Shown one piece after another: positions 46,488 to 55,155 of a DNA stretch of 64,000 nucleotides. Each line of letters begins with the position of its first letter. Within the stretch, counting starts at the first letter, position 1. The stretch is from Enterobacter sp. JUb54 (GTDB taxonomy: Bacteria; Pseudomonadota; Gammaproteobacteria; Enterobacterales; Enterobacteriaceae), in assembly GCF_014298075.1 (NCBI RefSeq), contig NZ_CP060418.1:2046001-2110000 (forward strand). Direction: 5' to 3'. Made by a program: the position numbers and the translations under genes. The notes under the pieces are model-generated. The model saw only the letters and a list, made by a program, of their open reading frames with translations, was not told the origin of the DNA and searched no databases.

Positions 46488-46538
46488 ACAGCATCCTCAA
46501 CACCCTAATCAGGGGTTTCATTCACAGGAGCAGGTTTC

Positions 46539-48032
46539 ATGCCAAACAGTCAACATACCCAGCAGAATACGGCCGCTGATTCCACCGCCGGCTACAGTCC
46601 ACGGCTTTGTAATGAGGATCTGGCGCCGACCCGCGACCAGAACTGGAGCTGGTACAACATATTTTCGTTCTGGATGTCGGACGTCCATAGCATGGGAGGC
46701 TACGTGGTGGCGGCGAGCTTCTTTACGCTCGGGCTGGCAAGCTGGCAGGTGCTGCTGTGCCTGCTGGTAGGGATTTGCATTGTGCAGCTGTGCGCCAACC
46801 TGGTGGCTAAGCCAAGCCAGATGGCCGGCGTGCCCTATGCGGTGATCTGCCGCCAGGCCTTTGGCGTCTTTGGCGCCAATATTCCGGCGGTGATCCGCGG
46901 CCTGATCGCCTTCGCCTGGTACGGCATTCAGACCTATCTGGCGGCCAACGCGCTGATGCTGGTCATGCTCAAATTCTGGCCTGGCCTGGCGAGCTTAACC
47001 GAGGCCTCCTTCCTTGGCCTGTCGCACCTCGGCTGGCTCTGTTTCGCCACCATGTGGCTACTGCAGGCGATGGTGTTCTGGCACGGGATGAGCGCCATCA
47101 AGCGCTTTATCGATATCGCCGGGCCGGCGGTCTACGTGGTGATGCTGGCGCTGGCGGGGTGGATTGTATACAAGACCGGTTTTGACGGGATCTCCTTTAC
47201 CCTCGCCAGTAAATCGCTGACCACCGGGGAGCAGACCTGGCAGATGATCACCGCCACCGCGCTGGTGGTCTCCTACTTCTCCGGCCCACTGCTTAACTTC
47301 GGCGACTTCTCGCGCTACGGCAAAAGCATGGGCGAGATCCGCCGCGGTAACCGCTGGGGCCTGCCGTTTAACTTCCTGCTGTTTTCGATCGTCACCGTGG
47401 TGATTGTTTCCGGCACCCAGTCGCTGTTTGGCCGCATGATCACCGACCCGATTGAAACCGTCAGCCGCGTCGGCAACGATCTGGCAGTGGCCATTGGCCT
47501 GCTGACGATGATTACCGCCACTATCGGCATCAATATTGTCGCTAACTTCGTCTCCCCGGCGTTCGATTTCTCCAACTGCTCGCCGCAGAAAATCAGCTTC
47601 CGCACCGGGGGGATGATCGCCGCGGTCGGCTCGATTCTGCTGACCCCGTGGAACCTGTTCAACTCGCCGGAGCTTATCCACTACACCCTCGATGTCTTAG
47701 GGGCGTTTATTGGCCCGCTGTTCGGCATCCTGATTGTCGATTTCTATTTGATCAAACGCGGGCAGGTTTCCGTCGACGATCTGTTCAACGCGACCCCGAG
47801 TGGCCGCTACTGGTATCGCAACGGCTTTAACCCCAAGGCCATTGCCGCGCTGCTCCCGTCCGTGGCGATCGGCCTCGTGATCAGCTTTATCCCGGCGCTG
47901 CATGAAGTGGCCAACTTCAGCTGGTTTATCGGCGTGCTGCTGAGCGGTTCGGCTTATCGCTGGATTGCCCGCGAGGATCGCGTAAATGTGACCTCACACC
48001 TGACCTCTCGCCCGCTGGCCCAGAAAGAGTAA
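46539..48032 (+). CDS. hpxC: HpxC, NCS1-family allantoin/purine permease
   Basis: A 497-residue NCS1 transporter of the PucI/CodB group with about 12 membrane helices. Motifs: NEDLAPTRDQNWSWYNIFSFWMSDVHSMGGY (region 24-54), AGVPYAVICRQAFGVFGANIPAV, LNFGDFSRYG and NIVANFVSPAFDFSN. It probably imports allantoin, given the neighbouring hpxA/B genes. ACAGGAG precedes the start. Confidence 0.88.
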   Translation: MPNSQHTQQNTAADSTAGYSPRLCNEDLAPTRDQNWSWYNIFSFWMSDVHSMGGYVVAASFFTLGLASWQVLLCLLVGICIVQLCANLVAKPSQMAGVPYAVICRQAFGVFGANIPAVIRGLIAFAWYGIQTYLAANALMLVMLKFWPGLASLTEASFLGLSHLGWLCFATMWLLQAMVFWHGMSAIKRFIDIAGPAVYVVMLALAGWIVYKTGFDGISFTLASKSLTTGEQTWQMITATALVVSYFSGPLLNFGDFSRYGKSMGEIRRGNRWGLPFNFLLFSIVTVVIVSGTQSLFGRMITDPIETVSRVGNDLAVAIGLLTMITATIGINIVANFVSPAFDFSNCSPQKISFRTGGMIAAVGSILLTPWNLFNSPELIHYTLDVLGAFIGPLFGILIVDFYLIKRGQVSVDDLFNATPSGRYWYRNGFNPKAIAALLPSVAIGLVISFIPALHEVANFSWFIGVLLSGSAYRWIAREDRVNVTSHLTSRPLAQKE

Positions 48033-48081
48033 CCCGCCACCGTTGCCGCGGGGGTTCGCCGCGGCGCTTCCTGACCAGCAA

Positions 48082-48098
48082 ACTGGCATCGATTTTGC
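48082..48098 (+). promoter_or_regulatory. Sigma-54 promoter of guaD
   Basis: CTGGCATCGATTTTGCT is a near copy of the rutA promoter (one base differs) and lies 47 bases before the guaD start. It lets guanine deaminase be expressed apart from hpxC under nitrogen limitation. Confidence 0.8.
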
Positions 48099-48144
48099 TC
48101 AACAATCCTGCCCCTCTATTGTGGATAAAGGAAAAGTTGTCTTT

Positions 48145-49458
48145 ATGATTGAATACCACTCCGCCGTGCGCGGCGCTTTTTTCGACATCGCCCACCCCGC
48201 CGACAGCGCCGACGATATCGCGCGCCATGGGCGTTATCTTGATGACGGTGTCCTGTTTATCCACGAGGGCAAAATTCAGGCCCTGCTGCCCTGGCAGGAG
48301 GGGGAAGCTCACCTCGACGGGCAAAAAGGCTACCTCGACCTGCGCGGACAGCTGCTGCTGCCCGGCTTTGTCGATGCCCACGTGCACTACCCGCAAACCG
48401 AGATGATTGGCGCGTTTGGCGAACAGCTGCTGGAGTGGCTGACCACCTACACCTTCCCGGTCGAGAGCCAGTTCAGCGACGAGGAGTACGCCGCCGACAT
48501 CGCGCAGTTTTTTATCAACCAGCTGCTGAGCCACGGCACCACCACCGCGCTGGTGTTTTGTACGCTGCATCCTGAATCGGTCGATGCGCTGTTTACTGAA
48601 GCCCTGCGGCTGAATATGCGCCTGCTGGCCGGGAAAGTGATGATGGACCGCCATGCGCCAGATTATCTGAGCGAAACGGCAGAGCAGAGCTACCGGCAAA
48701 CCCGCGAGCTGATCCAGCGCTGGCACCATCGCGGCCGCCTCGGTTACGCCATCACCCCGCGCTTTGCGCCAACCTCAACCCCGGAGCTGCTGGCGGCGGT
48801 TCAGCAGCTGCGCGAGGAGTTCCCGGATACCTGGCTGCATACCCACCTCAGCGAAAACCTCACGGAAGTGGCATGGGTGAACAGCCTGTGGCCGGAGCAC
48901 GAGCACTATCTTGACGTCTACCATCACTACGGCCTGACCGGTGAGCGCAGCGTCTTTGCTCACGGGATCCATCTGGCGGAAAAAGAGTGGCAGTGCCTGC
49001 ACGACACCGGCTCGGCGGTGGCCTTTTGCCCGACCTCCAACCTGTTTCTCGGCAGCGGCCTGTTCCGCTTACCCGCCAGCTGGCAGCACAAGGTGCGTAT
49101 CGGCATCGGCAGCGACGTGGGCGCCGGCACCACCTTCAGCATGCTGCGTACCCTGGGCGAGGCCTACAAAGTGGCGCAGCTGCAAAGCTATCGCCTGCGT
49201 TCGTGCGAAGCCTTTTACCACGCGACGCTGGGAGGCGCCCGGGCGCTGCGTCTCGACGACAAGATTGGCAACTTCCAGCCGGGCAAAGAGGCGGATTTTG
49301 TGGCGATCGACCTGACGGTGACCCCGCTGCAGCGGCTGCGAATGTCCCGCTGCCAGGATATTTACGAACGGCTGTTCGTGCTGATGACGCTGGGCGATGA
49401 GCGCAACATTCGCCAGACCTGGGTCAATGGCGAGTGCGTCTGGCGCAGCGAGACGTAA
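48145..49458 (+). CDS. guaD: GuaD, guanine deaminase
   Basis: A 437-residue zinc amidohydrolase converting guanine to xanthine and ammonia. Metal and catalytic motifs: PGFVDAHVHYPQTE near 77-90, MDRHAPDYLSE, LHTHLSEN, FAHGIHL, and the aspartate in IGIGSDVGAGT. Start MIEYHSAVRG at 48145, preceded by AAAGGAAAA. In K. pneumoniae guaD is reported in the same allantoinase cluster. Xanthine then enters the oxidative route to urate. Confidence 0.95.
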   Translation: MIEYHSAVRGAFFDIAHPADSADDIARHGRYLDDGVLFIHEGKIQALLPWQEGEAHLDGQKGYLDLRGQLLLPGFVDAHVHYPQTEMIGAFGEQLLEWLTTYTFPVESQFSDEEYAADIAQFFINQLLSHGTTTALVFCTLHPESVDALFTEALRLNMRLLAGKVMMDRHAPDYLSETAEQSYRQTRELIQRWHHRGRLGYAITPRFAPTSTPELLAAVQQLREEFPDTWLHTHLSENLTEVAWVNSLWPEHEHYLDVYHHYGLTGERSVFAHGIHLAEKEWQCLHDTGSAVAFCPTSNLFLGSGLFRLPASWQHKVRIGIGSDVGAGTTFSMLRTLGEAYKVAQLQSYRLRSCEAFYHATLGGARALRLDDKIGNFQPGKEADFVAIDLTVTPLQRLRMSRCQDIYERLFVLMTLGDERNIRQTWVNGECVWRSET

Positions 49459-49470
49459 GGAGATAGCCAG

Positions 49471-49488
49471 CCCGGCAGCGCTGCCGGG
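49471..49488. terminator. GC-rich palindrome between guaD and hpxT
   Basis: CCCGGCAGCGCTGCCGGG is a perfect 18-base palindrome in the 40-base gap between two convergent genes. It lacks a strong T tract on either side (GGGTTT on the right), so termination is probable but not certain. Confidence 0.5.
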
Positions 49489-49498
49489 CCGCGCGGGT

Positions 49499-49825
49499 TT
49501 AACTTCCCCGGTAGGTGGACCAACCGCCCGGGGCAATCACGAACGGTAAATGGAAATGCGTGTCCGACCCGGCGCTAATCGCAAAGTCAATCTGCGCCCG
49601 CAGATACAACGTTTCCCGACCGCTGTGGGTAAACCAGTCGCCGATTTCCGCCACCAGCCGATAGCGCCCGGCCACCAGCATGCCGGGGGCCAGCGTCGCA
49701 ATGCGGCCATTTTCGTCGGTTATCCCGCTGGCAATAGATTGCCCGCCGAGCATCAGATGCACCGCCACCCCTTGGGCCGGTTGTCCGGTAGAAATATCCA
49801 GAATATGGGTACTTAACGTATTCAT
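49499..49825 (-). CDS. hpxT: HpxT, 5-hydroxyisourate hydrolase
   Basis: A 108-residue transthyretin-like protein. The family signature is complete: N-terminal STHILDISTGQPAQGV, the central GRYRLVAEIGDWF, and the invariant C-terminal YRGS. It hydrolyses 5-hydroxyisourate (the HpxO product) to OHCU. No signal peptide, so cytoplasmic. The start overlaps the hpxQ stop (ATGA). Confidence 0.95.
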   Translation of the reverse strand: MNTLSTHILDISTGQPAQGVAVHLMLGGQSIASGITDENGRIATLAPGMLVAGRYRLVAEIGDWFTHSGRETLYLRAQIDFAISAGSDTHFHLPFVIAPGGWSTYRGS

Positions 49826-50322
49826 TCGCCGATGACTCCCGTCAGTCTTAAGAGCGTAATCTCACGCAACTGCGCCAGCGCAACCTGCACTTCCTCTGCC
49901 TCGCTGTGGGTCAGGCGCTGCGTGAGCGCCTGCAGGATCGCCTCGCCGCTGCGGCCCTTCGCGCGGATCAGGAAGACCCGACCGAAGCGCGCTTCATAGC
50001 GGGCATTTCCGGCTTTCAAGGCCTCGGCCAGCGTGGCGTCCTTGTCGTTCACCGCCGCCTGCTCCTGGCGGGACAGCGCGGCATGTGCGCGCTCCCCGGC
50101 AGGCTTCTCGCCGATGCGCGGATGGGCGCTCAGCGCCTGGTCCAGTTCCGCTTCCCCCCACTGCGCGGCCTGCTGTTCGGCCATCGCCAGCAGCGCCGGG
50201 AGATCGGCATAGGGTCGGGCCTGTACCAGCGCCGTCACCCAGGCGTCGAGTGCGACGCAGGGCGCCAGCAGGCTCCCGGCGTCCTGCGGCGAAAGTTGAT
50301 TAAAATGGTGAAGCGCAATCAT
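49822..50322 (-). CDS. hpxQ: HpxQ, OHCU decarboxylase
   Basis: A 166-residue 2-oxo-4-hydroxy-4-carboxy-5-ureidoimidazoline decarboxylase, giving (S)-allantoin. Signature HPRIGEKPAGE near residues 67-77 with the catalytic His, then LSRQEQAAV and the RFGRVFLIRAKGRSGEAIL segment. First gene of a leftward hpxQ-hpxT pair; a predicted sigma-54 promoter lies about 92 bases upstream. In K. pneumoniae a permease gene, hpxP, precedes hpxQ in this operon; it is absent here. Confidence 0.93.
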   Translation of the reverse strand: MIALHHFNQLSPQDAGSLLAPCVALDAWVTALVQARPYADLPALLAMAEQQAAQWGEAELDQALSAHPRIGEKPAGERAHAALSRQEQAAVNDKDATLAEALKAGNARYEARFGRVFLIRAKGRSGEAILQALTQRLTHSEAEEVQVALAQLREITLLRLTGVIGE

Positions 50323-50726
50323 CGTGACTCCTTAACCGCCGCCACAGCGAGCGGTCATTATTATTATCGGACATGACCATTCCAGCGGATTGTTTAAAAC
50401 GCCGTCTGCACAGTGCACAAAGCAGGCCAGAGTCGCGCCCTCGCCGCCGCTCAGCTTCCCGCACGGCATTACATTCAAATTATCAACACCATAGCGATAA
50501 ATATAGCGCAATATTCGTTCGCGCCACCGTGGCTGACGGTGAAACATTCGATACCGTCAGCGACAATCAGAAATTTTTGATTCATAAAATGGCAATTGCC
50601 ACGCAAGAACGCACCAGCGAAGTGCACTGGCTGGGTCAATCCCTTCTCTGGCCCCGCCCGCGCGGGTTCGTCAAGCTGGTACGCAATTTGCTCACCTCCT
50701 TTACGACGCAATAAATGGAGAAGAGC
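50323..50726. other. hpxQ-hpxO intergenic region
   Basis: 404 bases. On the hpxQ side it holds the sigma-54 promoter (50414-50430). The remainder is moderately AT-rich (50465-50600) and should contain the hpxO promoter; a frame of 113 codons (50373-50714) has no family features or ribosome site and I do not call it. No remnant of a permease gene is recognisable. Confidence 0.5.
50414..50430 (-). promoter_or_regulatory. Sigma-54 promoter of hpxQT
   Basis: Minus strand CTGGCCTGCTTTGTGCA: CTGGC at -24, TGCA at -12, correct spacing, and the first eight bases equal those before hpxC. Sigma-54 and Ntr control of hpxPQT has been reported in K. pneumoniae. Weaker in the -12 element (GTGCA for TTGCA). 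Confidence 0.6.
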
Positions 50727-51881
50727 ATGAAAGCATTAGTCATCGGCGCCGGTATTGGCGGCCTGAGCGCGGCCGTCGCGCTGAAGAACGCGGGAATTGA
50801 GTGCGAGGTGTTTGAAGCGGTCAAAGAGATTAAACCGGTCGGGGCGGCAATCTCTATCTGGCCCAACGGCGTGAAGTGTATGCAAAGCCTGGGCATGGGG
50901 GACATCATCGATACCTACGGCGGTCCGATGCACTATTTAGCCTATAACGCCAGTCGCGACGGCGAAACCCTGACGCGCTTTAGCCTTGCGCCGCTGGTGG
51001 AGCGCACCGGCGGTCGCCCCAGCCCGATCGCCCGCAGCGAACTGCAAGGGGAGATGCTCGACTTCTGGGGGCGCGACGCCGTGCAGTTCGGGAAACGGGT
51101 TGTCCGGGCTGAGGAAGACGCCAGCGGGGTGACGGTCTGGTTTACCGACGGCACCACAGCCCACGGCGATTTCCTTATTGCCGCCGATGGCAGCCACTCG
51201 GCGCTGCGTCCGTACGTACTGGGCTATACCCCCGAGCGCCGCTATGCCGGCTATGTGAACTGGAATGGCCTGGTGACGATCGATGAGCAGATTGCCCCGG
51301 CCAACCAGTGGACCACCTTCGTCGGCGAAGGCAAACGCGTGTCGTTGATGCCGGTGGCAAACGGCCGCTTCTATTTCTTCTTTGATGTGCCGCTGCCGCT
51401 GGGTCTGGCGGAAGACCGCGACACCCTGCGCGGCGATCTCTCCCGCTACTTCGCCGGCTGGGCGCCGCCGGTGCAGCGGCTGATTGCGGCGCTGGATCCG
51501 CACACCACCAACCGCATTGAAATCCATGATATTGAGCCTTTCGACCGCCTGGTGCACGGCAAGGTGGCGCTGCTCGGCGATGCCGCTCACAGCACCACGC
51601 CGGATATTGGTCAGGGCGGCTGCGCGGCGATGGAGGACGCGGTGGTGCTTGGCGACATGTTCCGCACGCACCAGGATATTACCGTGGCGCTTCAGCAGTA
51701 CGAAGCCCTGCGCTGCGAGCGGGTGCGCGACCTGGTGCTGAAAGCACGCAAACGCTGCGATATCACCCACGGCAAAGATATGGCCCTGACCCAGGCGTGG
51801 TATCAGGAGCTGAAAGAGGAGACCGGCGAGCGGATCATCAACGGTCTGTGCGACACCATTCAGGGCGGCCCGCTGGGCTAG
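50727..51881 (+). CDS. hpxO: HpxO, FAD-dependent urate hydroxylase
   Basis: A 384-residue flavoprotein monooxygenase that converts urate to 5-hydroxyisourate, replacing classical uricase. FAD motifs: VIGAGIGGLSAAVALKNAG near 4-22, ADGSHSALR, and GDAAHSTTPDIGQGGCAAMED near 284-304. Length equals K. pneumoniae HpxO when ATG 50727 is used; the ATG at 50715 would add four residues. Convergent with hpxR, overlapping its stop by 4 bases. Confidence 0.95.
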   Translation: MKALVIGAGIGGLSAAVALKNAGIECEVFEAVKEIKPVGAAISIWPNGVKCMQSLGMGDIIDTYGGPMHYLAYNASRDGETLTRFSLAPLVERTGGRPSPIARSELQGEMLDFWGRDAVQFGKRVVRAEEDASGVTVWFTDGTTAHGDFLIAADGSHSALRPYVLGYTPERRYAGYVNWNGLVTIDEQIAPANQWTTFVGEGKRVSLMPVANGRFYFFFDVPLPLGLAEDRDTLRGDLSRYFAGWAPPVQRLIAALDPHTTNRIEIHDIEPFDRLVHGKVALLGDAAHSTTPDIGQGGCAAMEDAVVLGDMFRTHQDITVALQQYEALRCERVRDLVLKARKRCDITHGKDMALTQAWYQELKEETGERIINGLCDTIQGGPLG

Positions 51882-52786
51882 ACGCTCTGCATCTCCTCCA
51901 TCACCGCCGTCAATTTTTGAATCGCCATTTGTGCCGGACGCGACAGCTGGCGCGATAGCGCCGAACACAGCGCCAGCGTCAGGGGACGCAGCAGCTTATT
52001 GCGCAGCGGAATAAACGTCAGCTGGCCGTTTCTCACCTCGTCCAGCACATCCAGCCGGCTCAGCACCGCCACCCCGCTGCCTTTAAGCACCAGCGATTTG
52101 ATCAGCCGGATGTCGTTACAGCTGATGCCGTTCGCCGGAATAAAATCGTAGTGGCGATACAGCATCCCGACGCGTTCGTGCACGATCAGCGGCGCGCCGG
52201 GCACGATATGGCGCTCCTGGCTGAGCTCGCCTAACGACAGCGCCGCCGCCCCGGCCAGCGGATGGTCCGGGCGCATCACAACCCCCATCTCCAGTTCAAC
52301 AAACGCCAGAACGCTGAGCCCCGCCTGCCCTTCCGGATCCAGAATCAGGCCAAAATCGAGGTCGGCCTGGCGCACCTTCTCGCTGACCGTATGGCTGTCG
52401 GCCACCTGCAGCACCAGCTCCAGCCACTCCCAGTTGCTGATGATATCGGCCAGCGCCGCGGCAAAGCTCCCCTCGGCCAGCGCCTGTACCATGCCGACGC
52501 TGACCGTGCCGCGCTTCAGCCCCTGTAATTCATCAAACTTTTGCCGGGTCAGGTGAAACTCTTTTTGCCAGCGCAGCAGGTTGTCATACAGCAGTTCGCC
52601 GGCGGTGGTCATCCGCAGCCCTTCCGGCAGGCGCTCAAACAACGGGGTGCCGAAGGCCTCCTCCGCCTGCAGGATCTGGCGATTAATCGCCGATGCCGAG
52701 ATGTGCAATTTTTCAGCCGCCCGCCGCAGGCTACCGCTGCGGGCCACCTCGGCAAAATAGAGTGCAAACCGCGAAAATGGACTCAT
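51878..52786 (-). CDS. hpxR: HpxR, LysR-family activator of hpxDE
   Basis: A 302-residue LysR protein. Helix-turn-helix in the first 60 residues (SLRRAAEKLHISASAINRQI, FGTPLFERLPEGLRMT) and a type-2 periplasmic-fold sensor domain. In K. pneumoniae HpxR activates hpxDE when hypoxanthine is present and represses itself. Divergent from hpxD with 127 bases between, as expected. Confidence 0.92.
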   Translation of the reverse strand: MSPFSRFALYFAEVARSGSLRRAAEKLHISASAINRQILQAEEAFGTPLFERLPEGLRMTTAGELLYDNLLRWQKEFHLTRQKFDELQGLKRGTVSVGMVQALAEGSFAAALADIISNWEWLELVLQVADSHTVSEKVRQADLDFGLILDPEGQAGLSVLAFVELEMGVVMRPDHPLAGAAALSLGELSQERHIVPGAPLIVHERVGMLYRHYDFIPANGISCNDIRLIKSLVLKGSGVAVLSRLDVLDEVRNGQLTFIPLRNKLLRPLTLALCSALSRQLSRPAQMAIQKLTAVMEEMQSV

Positions 52787-52913
52787 GCCTCACCTGTACA
52801 CTTTTTTGCAACGCATTAGTGAATTAATGCTGATGGATGTCAACACCCTAATATGACAACAATTAACTCACAACAATTAAACAATTCTATTTTTGTGAGC
52901 AGGAAGGACAACC
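52787..52913. promoter_or_regulatory. hpxR-hpxD control region with a near HpxR box
   Basis: The published HpxR site is TCTGC-N4-GCAAA. Here the minus strand has AATGC-N3-GCAAA (52805-52817), which keeps GCAAA and the TGC half but with a spacer one base shorter. The region is AT-rich (52830-52895) and shows no sigma-54 site, in line with sigma-70 control of hpxDE. AGGAAGGA before hpxD is a strong ribosome site. Confidence 0.5.
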
Positions 52914-53951
52914 ATGAACAGACCCACGCCGACCCCACCCGCCCATTGCACGTTTGACCCGCAAGACTGGCTGCGCCTCGCCCGCTGCTGGCATCCGGTG
53001 GCCCGCGCCGAGGATATTGGCGCCGCGCCGGTAAAAGCCATCCTGCTGGACGAACAGTTGGTTATCTATCGCATCAAGGGCCAGGTCGTGGTGGCTCGCG
53101 ACGTCTGTCCGCACCGCGGCGTGCCGCTGACCCTCGGCTTCCATGATGAGGAAGGGATTGTCTGCCCCTACCACGGTCTGCGCTTTGGCGAAGACGGGCG
53201 CTGCAACCGCATTCCTTCCAGCCCCGACCAGCCGATCCCGGCCAAGCTCCATCTCACCAGCTACGCGGTGGAAGAGCGCTACGGCCTTATCTGGACCTGC
53301 CTGGCCTTCGACCCGGAAAACCCGATGCCGCTGCCGACGATGCCCCACTGGCACGACGAAGGCTTTCAGCAGATCACCTGCCCGGCTTTTGAGGTCAACG
53401 GCTTCGCCGGGCGTCAGGTCGAGGGGTTTCTTGACGTCGCCCACTTCGCCTGGATCCACACCGACACCTTTGCGGACCCGGATAATCAGGTGGTGCCGAC
53501 CTACAACCCGCAGGAGACGCCGTTTGGCTTTATTGCCGATTACTGGAGTTCCGTCGGCAACTACCCGGCCAGCTCTGAGTTTCGCGCACCGGATGGCTTC
53601 CAGTGGCTACGCCATTTCGAAATGCACCTGCCGTTTACCGCCACCCTGACGATCCACTTCCCCGGCGATGCCCGGCTGGTGATCATGAATGCCGCCTCGC
53701 CGGTATCGTCGCGGGTAACCCGGATGTTTGCGCCGATTGCGCGCAATTTTGACCTGCACGTGCCGGTCGCCGATGTCCATGCCTTCAACCTGCGGGTGTT
53801 CGAGGAAGACCGACTGATGGTCGAAACCCAGCGCCCGGAAAGGCTGCCGCTGGACCTGACGCTGGAGGCGCATATTCCTGCCGATCGCAGTTCCATCGCC
53901 TATCGCCGCGGCCTGAAGAAAATGGGCTTTGGTGAGTTTTTCCTGGTGTAA
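52914..53951 (+). CDS. hpxD: HpxD, Rieske oxygenase component of hypoxanthine oxidation
   Basis: A 345-residue Rieske non-heme iron oxygenase. The 2Fe-2S ligands are in VCPHRGVPL and VCPYHGLRF (C-x-H and C-x2-H, residues about 64-88); the mononuclear iron motif D-x2-H-x4-H is in FLDVAHFAWIH near 174-184. With its reductase HpxE it oxidises hypoxanthine (to xanthine/urate) in K. pneumoniae, in place of a molybdenum dehydrogenase. Resembles aromatic-ring dioxygenases such as vanillate demethylase. Confidence 0.94.
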   Translation: MNRPTPTPPAHCTFDPQDWLRLARCWHPVARAEDIGAAPVKAILLDEQLVIYRIKGQVVVARDVCPHRGVPLTLGFHDEEGIVCPYHGLRFGEDGRCNRIPSSPDQPIPAKLHLTSYAVEERYGLIWTCLAFDPENPMPLPTMPHWHDEGFQQITCPAFEVNGFAGRQVEGFLDVAHFAWIHTDTFADPDNQVVPTYNPQETPFGFIADYWSSVGNYPASSEFRAPDGFQWLRHFEMHLPFTATLTIHFPGDARLVIMNAASPVSSRVTRMFAPIARNFDLHVPVADVHAFNLRVFEEDRLMVETQRPERLPLDLTLEAHIPADRSSIAYRRGLKKMGFGEFFLV

Positions 53952-53964
53952 GTGGAGGAGCATC

Positions 53965-54939
53965 ATGAGTGACGTCCTGAAGATGGTGGTGGATGGCCTG
54001 TGGCGCCAGGGGGATAAAAGCCTCGCCATCAGGCTGGTGGCGCAGAACCGCCAGCCGCTTCCCGGCTGGCAGCCTGGGGCGCATATCGATGTGCATCTGC
54101 CCTGCGGGATAATCCGCCAGTACTCGCTGACCGGTGCGCATAACGATGGCGTATGCGACAGCTATCTGATCTGCGTGGCGCAGGATCGCGCCTCTCGCGG
54201 TGGGTCGCGCTATATCCATGAGACGCTGCGTCCGGGCCAGACGCTGCTGATCTCGCCGCCGCGTAACCTGTTTGCCCTGCAGCCCGCGGGCCGGGTGACG
54301 CTGCTGGCGGCGGGGATTGGCATCACCCCGCTGTATACCATGGCGCTGCATCTGCACGCGGCGGGTATCCCTTTTGCACTGCATTACTTTGTGAAAAGTC
54401 GCGATCATGCGGCATTTACGACGGAAATGATGGCGACTTTCGGCGATGAACGCTGCACGATCCACTGCTCAGACGAGGGAGGCAGCCCGCGCACCGGACT
54501 CAGCTGTACCCTCGGCGAAGGCCACGCCGACCACCATCTGTATCTCTGTGGCCCGGCGGGCTTTATGGCAGCCGCCCGCCAGTGTGCGACGGAAAAAAAC
54601 TGGCCCGAGGCGCAGATCCACAGCGAAGCCTTCCAGCCGCCAACGCCCGTCACCGGAGCCGACGGAGACGATACTTTCACCATCACTCTGGCCTCCTCCG
54701 GGGAAACATGGCCAGTGCCGGGCCATAAAACTATCGCCCAGGTATTGCAGGACAACGGCGTGGCCGTCCCGCTTTCGTGCGAGATGGGCCTGTGCGGCGC
54801 CTGCCTGACGCCGGTGGTGGCGGGCCAGGCCGATCATCGCGATACGGTGCAGTCAGACGCGGAGAAATCCGCCAGCGCGCAGCATATCGCCCTGTGCTGC
54901 TCCCGCAGCCGCTCGGCAAATTTAGTGATTGATTTATAA
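53965..54939 (+). CDS. hpxE: HpxE, reductase component (FMN / plant-type 2Fe-2S)
   Basis: A 324-residue phthalate-dioxygenase-reductase-like protein. FMN motif RQYSLTGA near 48-55, NAD-binding LLAAGIGITPLYTMA near 113-127, and a C-terminal ferredoxin with ligands in CEMGLCGACLTPV and ALCCSRS. It passes electrons from NADH to HpxD. Start MSDVLKMVVD at 53965 with GGAGGAG upstream, 13 bases after hpxD. Confidence 0.94.
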   Translation: MSDVLKMVVDGLWRQGDKSLAIRLVAQNRQPLPGWQPGAHIDVHLPCGIIRQYSLTGAHNDGVCDSYLICVAQDRASRGGSRYIHETLRPGQTLLISPPRNLFALQPAGRVTLLAAGIGITPLYTMALHLHAAGIPFALHYFVKSRDHAAFTTEMMATFGDERCTIHCSDEGGSPRTGLSCTLGEGHADHHLYLCGPAGFMAAARQCATEKNWPEAQIHSEAFQPPTPVTGADGDDTFTITLASSGETWPVPGHKTIAQVLQDNGVAVPLSCEMGLCGACLTPVVAGQADHRDTVQSDAEKSASAQHIALCCSRSRSANLVIDL

Positions 54940-55155
54940 CCGACGTTACCGCCCCTGCTCCCCCGCTGCCTGATGACACCGCAGAATGTGCGCCAGGCAG
55001 CGCCCGACCTGCGTATCAACCCACGTAAAATCAACGCCCTGCAAAAACATTCCATCTATTCATGATTAACATAAAAATTATTCATTTCATTTCTAATTCT
55101 GTTACCATCATATTTGTATGACAAATTAACCCTCACTACACAGGCCGGTGTCATC

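Noticed and set aside
50373-50714. 113-codon plus-strand frame upstream of hpxO
   Set aside because: No ribosome site or recognisable family, Arg/Ser-rich start, overlaps the hpxQ promoter; likely chance.
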